Shown here: piece after piece, positions 22,926 to 34,152 of the stretch
Layout of the letters: the number at the start of each line of letters is the position of its first letter
How positions within the stretch are numbered: position 1 is the stretch's first letter
NCBI GenBank assembly: GCA_963675135.1
Contig: OY776134.1
Span: 58,299,740 to 58,363,739, forward strand
Direction: 5' to 3'
DNA length: 64,000 nt
DNA from: Galeopsis tetrahit
Lineage: Eukaryota; Streptophyta; Magnoliopsida; Lamiales; Lamiaceae
Program-made: the position numbers and the translations under genes
Notes under the pieces: model-generated
What the model was told of the DNA's origin: nothing
The model's database searches: none
Seen by the model: the letters and a program-made list of their open reading frames with translations, nothing else

Positions 22926-25900
22926 TCAAGATGGAGCACCATTGGTGAGTCCAATCTTGGACATAAGAAATTGTAGGCGAGTGCTGGAGAGAGGTTTCGT
23001 GAGAGCATCCGCAAGTTGATCGGGAGAGGAGACATGAGACACACGTAGTTGTTTTGTCTTGATGAGATCACAGACAAAGTGAAAGTCAATGGCAATGTGC
23101 TTCATTCGTGAGTGAAAGACAGGATTCGAGCACAGACAGGTGGCACCAATGTTGTCGCAGTAAAGGGCTGGTGTAGGTAAGGTGGGGAAGTGGAGTTCCT
23201 GAAATAGAGATTTGAGCCATTGAACTTCAGAAGCAGCAGCAGCAATTGCTCGATATTCAGCCTCAGTCGAGGAGCGAGCAACAAATTTTTATTTCTTGGA
23301 CGACCATGAGATAGGGTTAGACCCTAGAAATATAATGTAGGCACTGGTGGAAGTCCGGTCGTCTGTGTCACCGGCCCAGTCGGCATCAGTGAAGCAGTGA
23401 AGCGATGAGGATGGACTGGAGGTGAGGGTGATCCCAATATTCCTTGTACCATTCAGGTACCTCAGTAGACGTTTGGCAGCACCCCCGTGAGTGGTAGTGG
23501 GTGCGTGCATAAACTGCGACAACTTGTGCACGACAAATGCAATGTCTGGCCTGGTGAGTTGTAGATATTGAAGTGAACCAAGGACCTATCGATATTGGGT
23601 GGCATCTGCAGGCGGGGATCCATCCGAGACAGACAGGCGAGCAGAGGTTGGTAAAGGGGTGCAAACAGGTTTCGAAGTAATCATGTTGTACCGGGCGAGC
23701 AGGTCAGTAACATATTTGCGTTGAGAGAGGAAGCACGAGTTTTTAGATCTGAGAACTTCCACTCCCAAGAAGTAAGATAGGGGACCAAGGTCCTTGACCG
23801 AGAACTTGGCACGGAGGTCGGTAGCCACACGGGCGAGCATGGGTGTGTTGTTGCCCGTTAAGATGAGGTCGTCGACATAAACGAGGAAGTAGGCGACCAC
23901 CCCAGTGTTGTTGTAGACGAACAGAGATTCATCCGAGTGAGTGGGAGTGAACCCAATTTCTTCGAGGAAAGAGCGAAGAGCATAGTACCATGTGCGAGGA
24001 GCCTGTTTTAAACCATAGATGGATTTGTGTAATTTGCAAACATAAGATGGAAAGGTCTTATCTGCAAAGCCAGGGGGTTGTGCCATGAAGACTGTGTCAG
24101 AAAGTTTGCCATGGAGAAAGGCATTGTTGACGTCAAACTGTTGGAGGGGCCATTGCTGAGTGACAGCAATGCTGAGAACTGCTCGCACAGTGGCCGGCTT
24201 GACGACCGGACTGAAGGTCTCAGTGAAGTCAACACCTGGGCGTTGGTGAAAACCTTTGGCAACCAAGCGAGCTTTGTACTTTTCAAGAGAGCCATCAGGT
24301 TTTCGTTTAATACGAAAGACCCACTTGGAGCCGACCACATTCTGAGATGTAGTGGGAGGAACTAAGTCCCAAGTGCCATTCTAAAGAAGGGCATCAAACT
24401 CAGCCGACATGGCTGCTCGCCAATTTTTGTCCTTGAGTGCCTGTGAAACACAACTCGGTTCAATGTCAGAGGTGATGATAGAAGTAAGTCCATACCTCGG
24501 ATTAGGCTTAAACACATGATTTTGAGCTCGAGTGACCATGCGAGGTACAGGAGGTCGTGGGGGAGCATTGGTCGGCACAGAGATGTCGGGTGTGGTAGTA
24601 ATCAGCGGGGAGGTAGGTGTGGGTGTGGTTGGCTGGGGTATGTTCGGTTGGTCGACCAGTGTGGGATGGTGGGGAATGGTAGTGGTCGGCACTGGGTTGG
24701 GGGCGAGGATGGTTGTGGCAGAATGAGGAAGCGAGGGTGCTATAAGAATGGGCGAGGAGCTGGGATCAGAGGAAGTAGGCGGCGAGAATTTGGAGGTCAG
24801 CAAAGGAGATGGTTGATTAATGGGGGGAGAGATGGAAAAGGGAAACGTATGTTCAACAAACTGAACATGACGTGAGGTGTAGATTCGGTTTGTGGAGCGA
24901 TCAAGACAGAGATAAGCGCTTTGTGTGGGCGAGTATCCAATAAAGACACATGGAGTAGAGCGAGGATCAAGTTTGTAAGTGGTGTAGGGGCGGAGTAAAG
25001 GATAGCAGAGGCAACCAAATATACGGAGTTTGGTTAGGTTAGGGGGACGAGCAATGAGTTTTTCATAGGAGGATGCCATGTTGAGGTTAACTTTGGGAAT
25101 GCGATTTATGATGTAGGCTGCCGAGCAGACAGCATAGGGCCAATAAGTGAGGGGCATGGAAGCATGGTGAAGGAGAGCTAGGGCTGTGTCGACCACATGG
25201 CGATGGCGACGTTCAGACATGCCATTATGTTCGGGAGTGTGAGGTGGGGTGGTAAGGTGTGCAATGCCATGGGTTTGAAGAAAGGGGCGAAGAGCAATGA
25301 ATTCTCCCCCATTATCTGAGTAAAATGTTTTGATTGTGTTTTGATAGTTGTTTTCAACAAGAGTTTTGAATGTGGTAAATGTGGAGAGAACATCCGATTT
25401 TCATTTTAGGGGGTAAACCCATATGTATTTGCTGAAGTGATCAACGAATAACACATAGTATTTGAAATTATCAAGGGATAAGACAGGCGATGACCAAACA
25501 TCAGAAAAGATAACATCAAATGGTTTAGTAGATATAATGCTCGAATCATAAAATGGTAGTTTGTGACTTTTGATACATGAGCAAGAGTTACAATTGAAGT
25601 GCTTGGAAGGTGCACTGGATAAGTTAAGCTTAGAGAGGGTGTGATCAAGAATTTTTGTCGATGGGTGGCCAAGGCGAGCATGCCAGGTGGTCGTTGTGAG
25701 GTGTTGAGTGGTGAAGGCTTGCGGGGAGGTGATGGACATGTGTGCCGGCCAGACATACAAATTATTGATACGACTCCCAACGAGGAGAATGCTCCCCGAG
25801 TGACCATCCCGCACCTGAAAGGAAGAACGATCAAATATAGTGTTAACATTATTATCACGACAGAGACTAGAGACCGAAATCAAGTTTTTCGAGATGTGTG

Positions 25901-27008
25901 GGACGACCAAGACATTTGAAAATCTGAGAGACTCAAGTTGAGGAAAGCACATAGAGCCAGTGTGAGATATGTGTAAACCTTTACCATCACTAATTTCTAC
26001 ATTGTCAGGCCCATCAAAGGGCGAGTGGAGAGAGAGGTTGGCGAGGTCGTTGGTGATGTGATGCGAAGCACCTGAATCAAGAATCCAGTGCTCGGCAGGA
26101 TGTGCCGAAGAGGCTGAGTGAGCCGAGTAGGTCGGGCGAGCATCTGTTCGATTGCGGCGAGAAGGTGGTGTGTACTGTCCATGTGGTCGGCGATGACCTG
26201 TAGACGGAGTAGAGGGCAGGTTTGATGAAGGGATCTCAGGGCAGGTGCGAGCAGTGTGACCCGGTGCTCGGCAATATTGGCAGGTGCCAAGATAGGGTCT
26301 TTGTGGGGATTGGCGAGGACGAGTGTCAAGGGGTTTAGACCTTGAGTCTGGTCGCGAGGAGCGATGGTGAGATTTGCTAGCAGTTAGTGCGGATGCAGGT
26401 ATAAAGGTCGAGGATGATCGCGAGGCAATTTGAACTTCAGCACTCAGGAGTTTGTCGCAGAGCTCGGCAAAGGAGATAGGGTGTTCGCGAGCTTGGATGG
26501 CATTGGCGATGTCATTGTAGGCCTCATCAAGACCTGTAAGAACTTGGAGAGTGACGTCCTCGGCGTCCCCTCGGACGCCGAGGAGGGCAAGTTCGTCGAC
26601 AACGGAGCGAACTTCCATGAGAAAATCGGAAATCGGGCGAGCACCTTTGGATAGGGAACGAAACTTGGTTTTGAGGGCAAGAATGCGACCTCTGGAGGGT
26701 TTTCCATACATACTCTCAAGCATCGACCATGCTTCGCAGGAGGTTTTAGTCGATGCAATAAAGGGAATAAGTTCCGGAGACATGGAACCAACCATGGCTG
26801 AGAAAATAAGATTGTCCTGACACACCCACAGGTCGTGCGCAGGATTGGAAATGGTGGTGGTGGTGTTGGTATCGCCGGCAGCTGGGATTGTGAGAGGTGG
26901 ACATGGATGCGTGCCCAAGACATAGCCGAAGAGGTTGTGTCCAGTGAGGAGGAGACGAAGCTGGAAGGACCAAGTGTCGTAGTTGGTGAAGGTAAGTTTT
27001 AAGGACAT
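22926..27008 (-). pseudogene. Copia gag-pol polyprotein broken by four stops
   Basis: From ATG 27008 to the final TGA 22926-22928 is exactly 1361 codons in one frame with no frameshift, but with four internal stops: TGA 25403-25401, TAG 24383-24381, TAG 23588-23586 and TAA 23291-23289. Domains in order: UBN2-type gag (from residue 1), CCHC knuckle CQYCRAPGHTARTC, protease WILDSGASHH, GAG-pre-integrase (ARLGHPS), integrase (first stop just after YPLK), then SDNGGEF, RT with KARLVAKGF, DVNNAFLHGK and YVDD, RNase H with TDADWAG, TEAEYRAIA and the end LADALTKPLS. Each stop can be explained by a single C-to-T change in an Arg or Gln codon. The element cannot make its own proteins. Confidence 0.93.
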
Positions 27009-27290
27009 ATTTGCAAGTCCTTTGAAGGTGATGGGTGAGGGCGACTGAGATGGAGTGGCCTTTGTAGTGAGTAAGGCAGCGGAGAGAAGAGAAGGGCAGC
27101 AATGAGCTGGGCGTCTAAGACGGGCGGCGGCGGCGCTTCAGAGAAGAAGACGGCTGCGGCTAGAGTATGGAGCAGCGGCAGCAGCAGCTAGGGCTTAGTA
27201 GCGGCGGCGGCTAGGGTTTGGAGCGATGGCGACGGCTAGGGCTGAGTAGCGGCGGCGGCGGCTAGGGCTTGGATCAGGCGTGAGCGAAAT

Positions 27291-27305
27291 GACTCGATGA
27301 TACCA
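27291..27305 (-). other. Primer-binding site of the copia element
   Basis: The minus strand reads TGGTATCATCGAGTC. The first 8 bases match the initiator tRNA-Met end. It lies 9 bp inside the 176-bp LTR homology. Confidence 0.8.
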
Positions 27306-27314
27306 TATAGAGAA

Positions 27315-27490
27315 TATAGAAATATTATTTCTTGATTAGTTGTAAAGGTAATTTACAATGGATATTTATACAAGAGATATTTAGGTCTACCCTAACCCTA
27401 ATGGGCTTTATAAGAGAGCCCATTAGAAAACTAAGATGGGCCTATACAATAAATAAGAATAAGAGTGTATTTAACAATATAGGTCCAATA
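27315..27490 (-). repeat. 5' LTR of the copia element
   Basis: 176 bp, the partner of 22743-22918, followed outside by the target duplication TTACA. Confidence 0.95.
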
Positions 27491-27504
27491 TTACATATAT
27501 ACTA

Positions 27505-27757
27505 CTCCCTCCATCCACCAAAAGTAGTCCCATGGAGGAGGGACACAAGTTTTAAGAAAAAAATAGATAAAGTAAGGGTATTATAGGGTATTGTGGGGTC
27601 CATTGTGAATAAAGTGATTGTTTGTGAATAAAGTTGATGGCAAATTGAGTAATTAAGTGATGATTGAAGGGTGATAGTTTCCATAAAGTGTATGTGACTA
27701 CATTTGATGGACAAAGAATATAAGGTAAATGTGACTACTTTTTATGGACGGAGGGAG
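27505..27757. mobile_element. Stowaway MITE
   Basis: 253 bp with Tc1/mariner-type inverted ends (CTCCCTCCATCCACCAAAAG and the inverse of CTTTTTATGGACGGAGGGAG) and a TA duplication (27503-27504, 27758-27759). Non-coding. It lies 15 bp from the copia LTR. Confidence 0.9.
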
Positions 27758-27759
27758 TA

Positions 27760-28630
27760 TCATTTTCTATGTTTATTGGTCATATTTATTTTGTAATGTC
27801 ATATTTACCGCAACATTGTCCACATTCGATATTTTTGTATGTATACAATATTGTCTTATTATTTTATATGCGTATAATATATTAGTATAAATTTAAAAAA
27901 ATTACTACACAATGCAATCAATGCGTGCAAGTGTGATTTTTCCAGTTTGAAAAACCTTAGGCCACAGTTATTTATTTTTCCCCTCTCATTTTCCAACACA
28001 ACCCCCGGCCTCCACCGTAAACCCTAAAATTCATTTTCTTCAGCCTCAACCTCTCCCTTCCTCCCTCTTCCAGCTGTCGTCGTGCCTTCTTGCCGCCATA
28101 CCACAGCCGTGCCTCATCCAATAAAATTCTGGTTTGCTTTTTCTTATTTTCTGAAAAAAGTAAAAAATCATCTTTTATTATTTTTATTCGAGTTTTGGGA
28201 TATGGAATTTGCATTATATTACCTAGGCGCGTGAGGTCTTGGATTTGAGTCAAGAGAAAGGGTGCATGCATGAGGTATATTTAAAAAAAAAAAATTATGA
28301 TCAAGTATTCTAAAATTTTAGATGGGTTTTAGATTTTACAAATATAAAATTTTAGTCGGCTTTTAGATTTTACAAATCTTGAAATTTTACAAAATCCATA
28401 AATTATGAAATGATAAAAACTCACCTTGCATTAATTCTAGTTGGCTGTTAGATTTTACAAATCTAAAATTTTAAAAATCCATGAAGTTATCAAAATGATA
28501 AAAACTCATTCGAACACTTTTCACTCACATCTCTTATTTGTAGTCGACTTTTTTTGTTAAAAATAAATATGCTCACCATTATTTAAATTCAAGTATCCTG
28601 ATAATTTAAGGTGTGGGTTCTGTGGGGTAT
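27760..28630. other. Intergenic DNA with short diverged repeats
   Basis: No gene supported. A motif like TTTTAGATTTTACAAATCTA recurs at 28320-28470 and again at 31850-31960, suggesting fragments of one repeat on both sides of the transposon block. A 300-bp frame on the minus strand (28271-27972) has no recognisable domain. Confidence 0.45.
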
Positions 28631-28631
28631 A

Positions 28632-29430
28632 TACCCTCCAGCTTTGTTTAATGCACTCCCCCTCCATTTTTTTTAATTAAATATTTATGCAAAATACCTA
28701 TTTTACCTTTCAACTAAAATATAATAAAATACAAAGATAGATACACTCCCCTAGCATTCTAAACCCTAATTCTAATCCTAACCCTAATTGAAGAAACAGC
28801 TGCAGCCACCAGTACCACCAACCGCTGCTGCTGCCGCCGCCACCCACCTCTGGCAGCCCCAAATATATTAAAAATTAAAAAACATACAAAACTTAGAATT
28901 TTAAAAAAAAAATCTTATTTTCGACAAACCAGAGTCGACAAAAAACATTCATGTCGACACTGGTTTGTCGACCAAAAACATTTCTGTCGACACTGGTTTG
29001 TCGACGACCAAAAATATTTTTGTCGACACACCAGTGTCGACCAAAATTTTTAAAAACAAATTAAAATTTTGACAATAAAGAATCGGCCAAAAACACATTC
29101 GTCGACAACAATTTGTCAACAAAAATGTTTTTGGCCAATTCTTTATTGTCGAAAAAAAAGAAGAAAAGAACTTGTTTGTGATGGGGGAGTATTTGGGGCA
29201 CGGTGGAAGGGGCGGCGGCAGCAGTGGCGGTCGGTGGTGGTGGTTATGGCTGCTTCTTCAATTAGGGTTAGGATTAGAATTAAGGGTTAGGGTTTAGAAT
29301 GCTACGGGAGTGTATCTATCTTGCATTTTATTGTATTTTACTTGAAGGGCAAAATAGGTATTTTGCATAAATATTTAATTAAAAAAAATGGAGGGGGAGT
29401 GCATTAAACCAAGCTGGAGGGGTGCCTTTT
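28632..29430. mobile_element. Foldback transposon with arms of more than 200 bp
   Basis: The left arm (about 28650-28860) and right arm (about 29190-29430) are inverse copies: CTCCAGC, ATGCACTCCCCCTCCATTTT, AAATATTTATGCAAAATACC, GATACACTCCC and the CCTAACCCTAATTGAAGAA stretch all recur inverted. Each arm ends internally in a GC-rich GCCGCCGCC-type block. The middle holds eight GTCGAC sites in about 200 bp and a 25-bp hairpin. There is no transposase, so it is non-autonomous. The target duplication could not be fixed. A related element lies at about 55735-56840. Confidence 0.7.
29071..29150. repeat. 25-bp stem hairpin in the foldback element
   Basis: 29071-29095 and 29126-29150 are inverse copies with one mismatch (GACAATAAAGAAT...), with a 30-nt loop containing GTCGAC. 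Confidence 0.8.
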
Positions 29431-29539
29431 TTTATTTAAGAAATAATTATAATAATGAATTCAGGCCCAAGAAAAATGGACCAGTCACAATATACATAAG
29501 CCCAAAATATGATAATCTCTCTATCTATAAAAAAAAAAA

Positions 29540-31263
29540 GGGTGCGGCTAAAGGCACCCGGCGATCCTATGAGTACACCCAGGAGATGAGGACACACGCC
29601 AATCGGATGAGGACACCCACCTGGAAAAACCAAAAATGCCCTCGCTTCCTTTAACCAAAAATTCGCTCCCTCCCTTCTCTCCCTCTCTTCTCTCTCGATT
29701 GGGTACACCCACCCTCCATCTTCCCAAACCTCTCATCTCCCCCAACTAAAATTCGCACTCCTCCCACTCCATTTTCGCACACTCCCTGCGACGTCGAAGA
29801 ATAGGAGAGAGAGCACCGTTCTCCCCCACTCCCACTACATCGTTTTTTCGAAGAATAGGAGGAAGCGTTTTTTTTTTTTCATTTTGCAAAAATGGTTAAA
29901 GGTTAGTTTTTCTTGCTTATATTTGAGAAGAAGAGGAGGACGCGTGTTTAATTTCGGTTTTTGTTGATTGAAACATTATTTTTATTGTTGTAGGGTTTAG
30001 GTTTTGTTTTTTGAATTTGGTGTTAATTTCATGCATGTGTTGATTAAGGTTAGTTTTTTGTGTTATAACCATGTTTATGTGTACAATGTATCAATATTTG
30101 ATGTGTTAGGATGAAAATAAACCAATGGGCATCTAATTGGCATGGTTTAGGAAGAAATGAAACGGTTTAGGAAAAATTGAATGAATTTTGACTGGTTTTT
30201 CGAACATGGAGGACATGTCCGGGACAAATTTTTGAACATGGCTTATTTGTTGGGAACTAATTTTTGAACATTGGTGTCATGTTGGGAACTAATTTTCGAA
30301 CATTGGTGTCATGTTGGGAACTAATTTTCGAACATTGGTCTCATGTTGGGAACTAATTTTCGAACATTGGTGTCATGTTGGGAACTAATTTTCAAACATT
30401 GTGCATATGTTCGAAAATTTATTCCCAACAGAGGGTTTTGGGTTTTAAATTCGACCAAGTAAAACTCGCGGAACTAAATTTCGAACATTGGCCCAATGTT
30501 GGGAACTTTTTTTCGAACATAAGCCCAATGTTCGAAAATTTGTTCGTTACAGAGAGTTTTGGGTTTGAAATTCGACCAAGTAAAACTCGCGGAACTAAAT
30601 TTCGAACATTGGCCCAATGTTGGGAACTTTTTTTCGACCATAAGAGATATGTTCGAAAAAAAGTTCAAAACAAAAGAGATTTGTCCCAGTCTTTTTTTCG
30701 GACAACACATCAATGTCCGAAAAAAAAACACGAACATAGTCGTCTTCTTCGCAAAACCAGTCGCGAAAAGGGTTTTTTTTGAAAAATGACCAAATGCAAT
30801 ACATAATGTCAAAATGTATGTCCTAAATGCATATTATTTCAATTACATACCACTATAGAGTCATAAGATGCAAAAAAAAAACAAGCATAAACACCAACAC
30901 AAACACACAAAAACCCTAAATATAAAAACTCTTTCACTTTCGAATTTTTTTTTTTCAAAACATGATAAATAACTTACAAACGAGTCTTTGGCACCACCAC
31001 TCGTAGTTATTGCATCATAATCGACCATTTTCGACCCCATCTTAGCTCTAAAAATCGAAATTGCAGAAATGAAAATTTTGGAATTGAGAGTTGTGATGAC
31101 TCTCTGCATTCCCGCGATTTAGAAAGGAGGTGGGTGTACTCATCCGGGGATTTTTTTAAAAATATACAGGAGGGGTAAAAACGTCATTTCGCTGCACCCT
31201 TTTCACAAAAAAAAACTTACCTGGGTGTACTCATAGGAATCCTGGGTGCCTTTAGCCGCGCCC
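29540..31263. mobile_element. 1.7-kb terminal-inverted-repeat element (Mutator-like?)
   Basis: 1724 bp with inverted ends of about 44 bp: GGGTGCGGCTAAAGGCACCC then CCTATGAGTACACCCAGG on the left, and the inverse with two to four changes on the right. Partial inverted similarity extends inward (GGATGAGxACACCCACCT). Flanks are A-runs (9 A at 29531-29539 and at 31264-31272), compatible with a 9-bp duplication. It contains exon-like fragments: ATGGTTAAAG followed by GTTAGT at 29892, and on the minus strand a frame (31109-30979) ending at a GTAAGT donor. No transposase motif is recognisable. Tandem repeats fill 30234-30651. Confidence 0.65.
30234..30651. repeat. Minisatellite: 32-bp and 121-bp tandem repeats
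   Basis: A 32-bp unit (GAACATTGGTGTCATGTTGG...) starts at 30266, 30298, 30330 and 30362, with degenerate copies either side. It is followed by two copies of a 121-bp unit (30411-30530 and 30531-30651), marked by TCGACCAAGTAAAACTCGCG at 30451 and 30572. Confidence 0.85.
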
Positions 31264-31472
31264 AAAAAAAAAAAAGTGTGCTTACTTTTTTTTATACATG
31301 TATTTAAAAAAATATATTTTAATTATAAAAAATATATTTAGAATAATGAGTAAAGAATAGATATTCAATCGTTAGTAAATAAATAAAAAATTCAAAAGTA
31401 AACTATTTAAATAGAATAAACATATTTTTTGTGAAAAAAAAAAATAAGCACACTTTTAGTGGATGGAGGAAG

Positions 31473-31971
31473 TAATAGATATTAGAAATTTAAAACCAAT
31501 TCAATAGTCCATTATTTATCAGACAAAAAATCAGGCCATATTAATAAATACTCCTCCCTCCGTACCCTTATTTTTCTTATTGAATTGTTCACATGTTTCA
31601 TTTTAAAAAAAATATAAACCACCATATTTAAATTATTTCTTCTTTTATTTTTTTTACTTTATTTATAAATAAACAATATTTTTTAAAATAGGTATAAAAA
31701 GAAATAAATACACTTTATATTTGGACGCGTTACAATGTCACATTTATGGATACTACTGATTAATATAATTAAATATACATAATTTTTTTGTGTTAAAAAA
31801 ATAGGACTATGATCAACGCTTTTATTCTACTATAATTTTATACAGTTGGCTTTTAGATTGTACAAATCTAAATTATCAAAATCCGTGAAATTATGAAAAT
31901 GATATTTACCCTGCATTAATTTTAGTTGGCTTTTAGATTTTACAAATCTAAAATTTGCAAATTTATAAAGC
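31473..31971. other. AT-rich intergenic DNA
   Basis: No gene. Contains a Stowaway-like end (CTCCCTCCGTACCC, near 31553) and a repeat of the TTTTAGATTTTACAAATCTA motif at 31846-31960. Confidence 0.45.
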
Positions 31972-32028
31972 CACTATAAAAAACGCATCGAGACCGATTT
32001 TGAGACTGTAAAGGCAGTCTCAACACAC

Positions 32029-32340
32029 GTTAGAGACTGATTTGGGACCGATTTATGGAGGTCCTTATTTCGTCGGTACCTAATATTGAGAGACCGAATT
32101 TATTACACAGTCTCAAATTAGGGACCGAATAACGTTAGAGACTGATTTGGGACCGATTTATGGAGGTCCTTATTTCGTCGGTACCTAATATTGAGAGACC
32201 GAATTTATTACACAGTCTCAAATTAGGGACCGAATAACGTTAGAGACTGATTTGGGACCGATTTATGGAGGTCCTTATTTCGTCGGTACCTAATATTGAG
32301 AGACCGAATTTATTACACAGTCTCAAATTAGGGACCGATA
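32029..32340. repeat. Three 105-bp tandem repeats in the CACTA element
   Basis: Near-identical units begin at 32029, 32134 and 32239 (each GTTAGAGACTGATTTGGGAC...) and contain inverted GACCGA/CGGTAC motifs. They lie in the subterminal region of the CACTA element. Confidence 0.9.
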
Positions 32341-33372
32341 TTCGGTCGGTCTCTAAATGAGAGATCGACACAATTCGGTCTTAAAACGGTCCCTAAACGT
32401 GAGTCGGCCCGACCTATTTTCGGGCCCTAAAACACAAATCGATCTCTAGTCTATAATTAGGGACCGAATATTCAGTCTCTAAATAATAAAATACAAACCC
32501 AACCCAGTAACCGACACACCCACCCTCTTTATTTACCTACACCCACCACGACCCGACACCCACACCCACACCCACTTTATTTAAATGACCATTTTATTTT
32601 GGCCTTTGTGGGAATTGATCCCTGTGGATGGGTGCCCAGTAATGGGCACCTACCACTTTCACAAGTAATTGTCTTGTGTAACTTTTAAAATTAATTATAT
32701 ACATATATAATTAATTTATTTATTGTATATAATCGAAAAATGATATAGTGTCCACCGCCATGCCCACGTCAATAAATTATTTTTTATTTATATTTAATTT
32801 AAATTTAATGTCATATTAATATTTTATTTTATCTTTTTTAAAATTGTAAAATCTTTTTTACAATTTAATTTAATACTATTTCTATCAAATCACACACGTC
32901 ATTAATTTTTTCTCATATCTTCCATTGCCATTAATTTTTTTCTCAGAATCTCTTCTCCACAAAATTAAAATTAATCTCTTCTCTACAAAATAAAAATTAA
33001 TCTCATTGTCATATATAACAACATTTTAGAATATAGACTTTTGTTATCAAATGAGAATTTCGTTCATCACAACCTCATTAAATGTTTTGATAACTCATTC
33101 AATAAATCAACTAAATGTCGACAAAGTGAGGAAATATAAAAACTCTGCATCAAAAGAAACATAAATAATAAACAAAATTTGTTCCGGAGTGTTTAGAGAC
33201 CGATTTTGATTTTGAGACCGTTAAAATCGGTCTCTAAACACAACCGCCTGATTTGGGATCGAAAAATCGGTCTCTACTGTTTAAAATTATCTATATATAC
33301 AATATTAGGGATAATATTTTAAAATTTTGTATCTTTAAATATTATTCATATCTCTTTAATCGCTAATCTGAT

Positions 33373-33639
33373 ATGTCTTTCCCAACGATGGACAAATATT
33401 TCTATTCTCCTAAATTCGATTCATCTATCTCGAACAAAGTCATAGAGCCAGATTCGTTGGAAGTGGAGACGGTGGTGCCCGATTCAATTGATTTAGAGAT
33501 CGTAGTGCCTGCTTTAGTTGATTTAGAGGATGTAGTGAAAGATTCCACAGATTTAGATAGCGTAGTAAAAGATTCTTTTTCGGATGTGGATACTTTGTCC
33601 AAGCTTAAAGGATTCTCTCCTGATCCCGACGGTAAGTGA
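33373..33639 (+). CDS. Unrecognised short frame inside the CACTA element
   Basis: An 88-codon frame from ATG 33373 to TGA 33637. The sequence has four repeats of the type DSxDLExVV (VVPDSIDLEIVVPALVDLED and so on) and ends at DPDG, where a GGTAAGTGA donor-like site (33631) suggests the first exon of a spliced gene. No family is recognised. It may be a captured host fragment or the start of the element's own gene. Confidence 0.3.
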   Translation: MSFPTMDKYFYSPKFDSSISNKVIEPDSLEVETVVPDSIDLEIVVPALVDLEDVVKDSTDLDSVVKDSFSDVDTLSKLKGFSPDPDGK

Positions 33640-34152
33640 TCGATTCACATACATATAAAACATTTATACCAATTAAAGACTGAATTTTTGGTCTCCAATT
33701 AAAATTCAAAATCAGAATTTTAATTTCGGTTTAGAGACTGATATTCGGTGGCTAAGTGGTCTGAAAAACATAATATTAAAGACCGAACTGAAAACAGTCT
33801 CTAAACGAGCGGTCAAAATTGGTAGTCAATTAAAATTTTGGGATTCAGAATTTTTGATACCAATTAAAGACTGAATTATCGGTCTCTAAACAAAATTTCA
33901 AATCAAAATTTTAATTTCGGTTTAGGGACCGAAATTCGGTCTCTAAGCGGTCTGAAAACATAATATTAAAGACCGAACTGAAAACAGTCTCAAAACTCAA
34001 ATTTTGTTCGGATCGGTCTCAAATCGGTCTCAAAATGTTGATCTCTAATTGATGCATTTTTTTGCTAGCCCACTCAATTCTTCAATTCTATACTCCATTA
34101 CCCAAAATCGAGAAGTATTGGACAAATTTTAATTTAGAATACTCTTGCAAAT

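Larger units (their letters stand above)
22743..27490 (-). mobile_element. Complete Ale/Retrofit-like Ty1/copia retrotransposon
   Basis: 4748 bp with two 176-bp LTRs (22743-22918 and 27315-27490) flanked by the 5-bp target duplication TTACA (22738-22742 and 27491-27495). The minus strand has a tRNA-Met primer site (27305-27298), a GC-rich leader, one gag-pol frame (27008 to 22926) and a polypurine tract (GAGGGGGCG, 22927-22919) overlapping the stop. I count six differences between the LTRs (about 3.4 percent, five of them transitions), so the insertion is moderately old. Small size, short LTRs and single frame fit the Ale/Retrofit lineage. The 5' LTR carries 9 extra bp (27306-27314) next to the primer site. 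Confidence 0.95.
29515..31469. mobile_element. Stowaway MITE split by the 1.7-kb inverted-repeat element
   Basis: The left end (about 29515-29539, TCTCTCTATCTATAAAA) and the right part (31264-31469, ending AGTGGATGGAGGAAGTA) form one Stowaway-like unit. AAAGTGTGCTTACTTTTTTT (31270-31289) is inverted as AAAAATAAGCACACTTTT (31436-31455). The element at 29540-31263 sits inside the A-run of its left arm. Confidence 0.5.
31972..34068. mobile_element. CACTA (En/Spm-type) transposon, non-autonomous
   Basis: The left end CACTATAAAAAACGCATCGA (31972) and the inverse of the right end (TAGCAAAAAAATGCATCA, to about 34068) are matching CACTA termini, though the last bases on the right are altered. Both subterminal regions are packed with GACCGA/TCGGTC motifs in both orientations (31990-32470 and 33190-34040), the usual transposase-binding architecture. 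About 2.1 kb. No transposase is seen. The right end lies about 85 bp upstream of the X8 gene ATG. Confidence 0.75.

Noticed and set aside
28750..28800. Telomere-like CCCTAA motifs
   Set aside because: Only two or three degenerate copies, mirrored in the opposite arm of the foldback element, so they are part of that element and not interstitial telomeric DNA.
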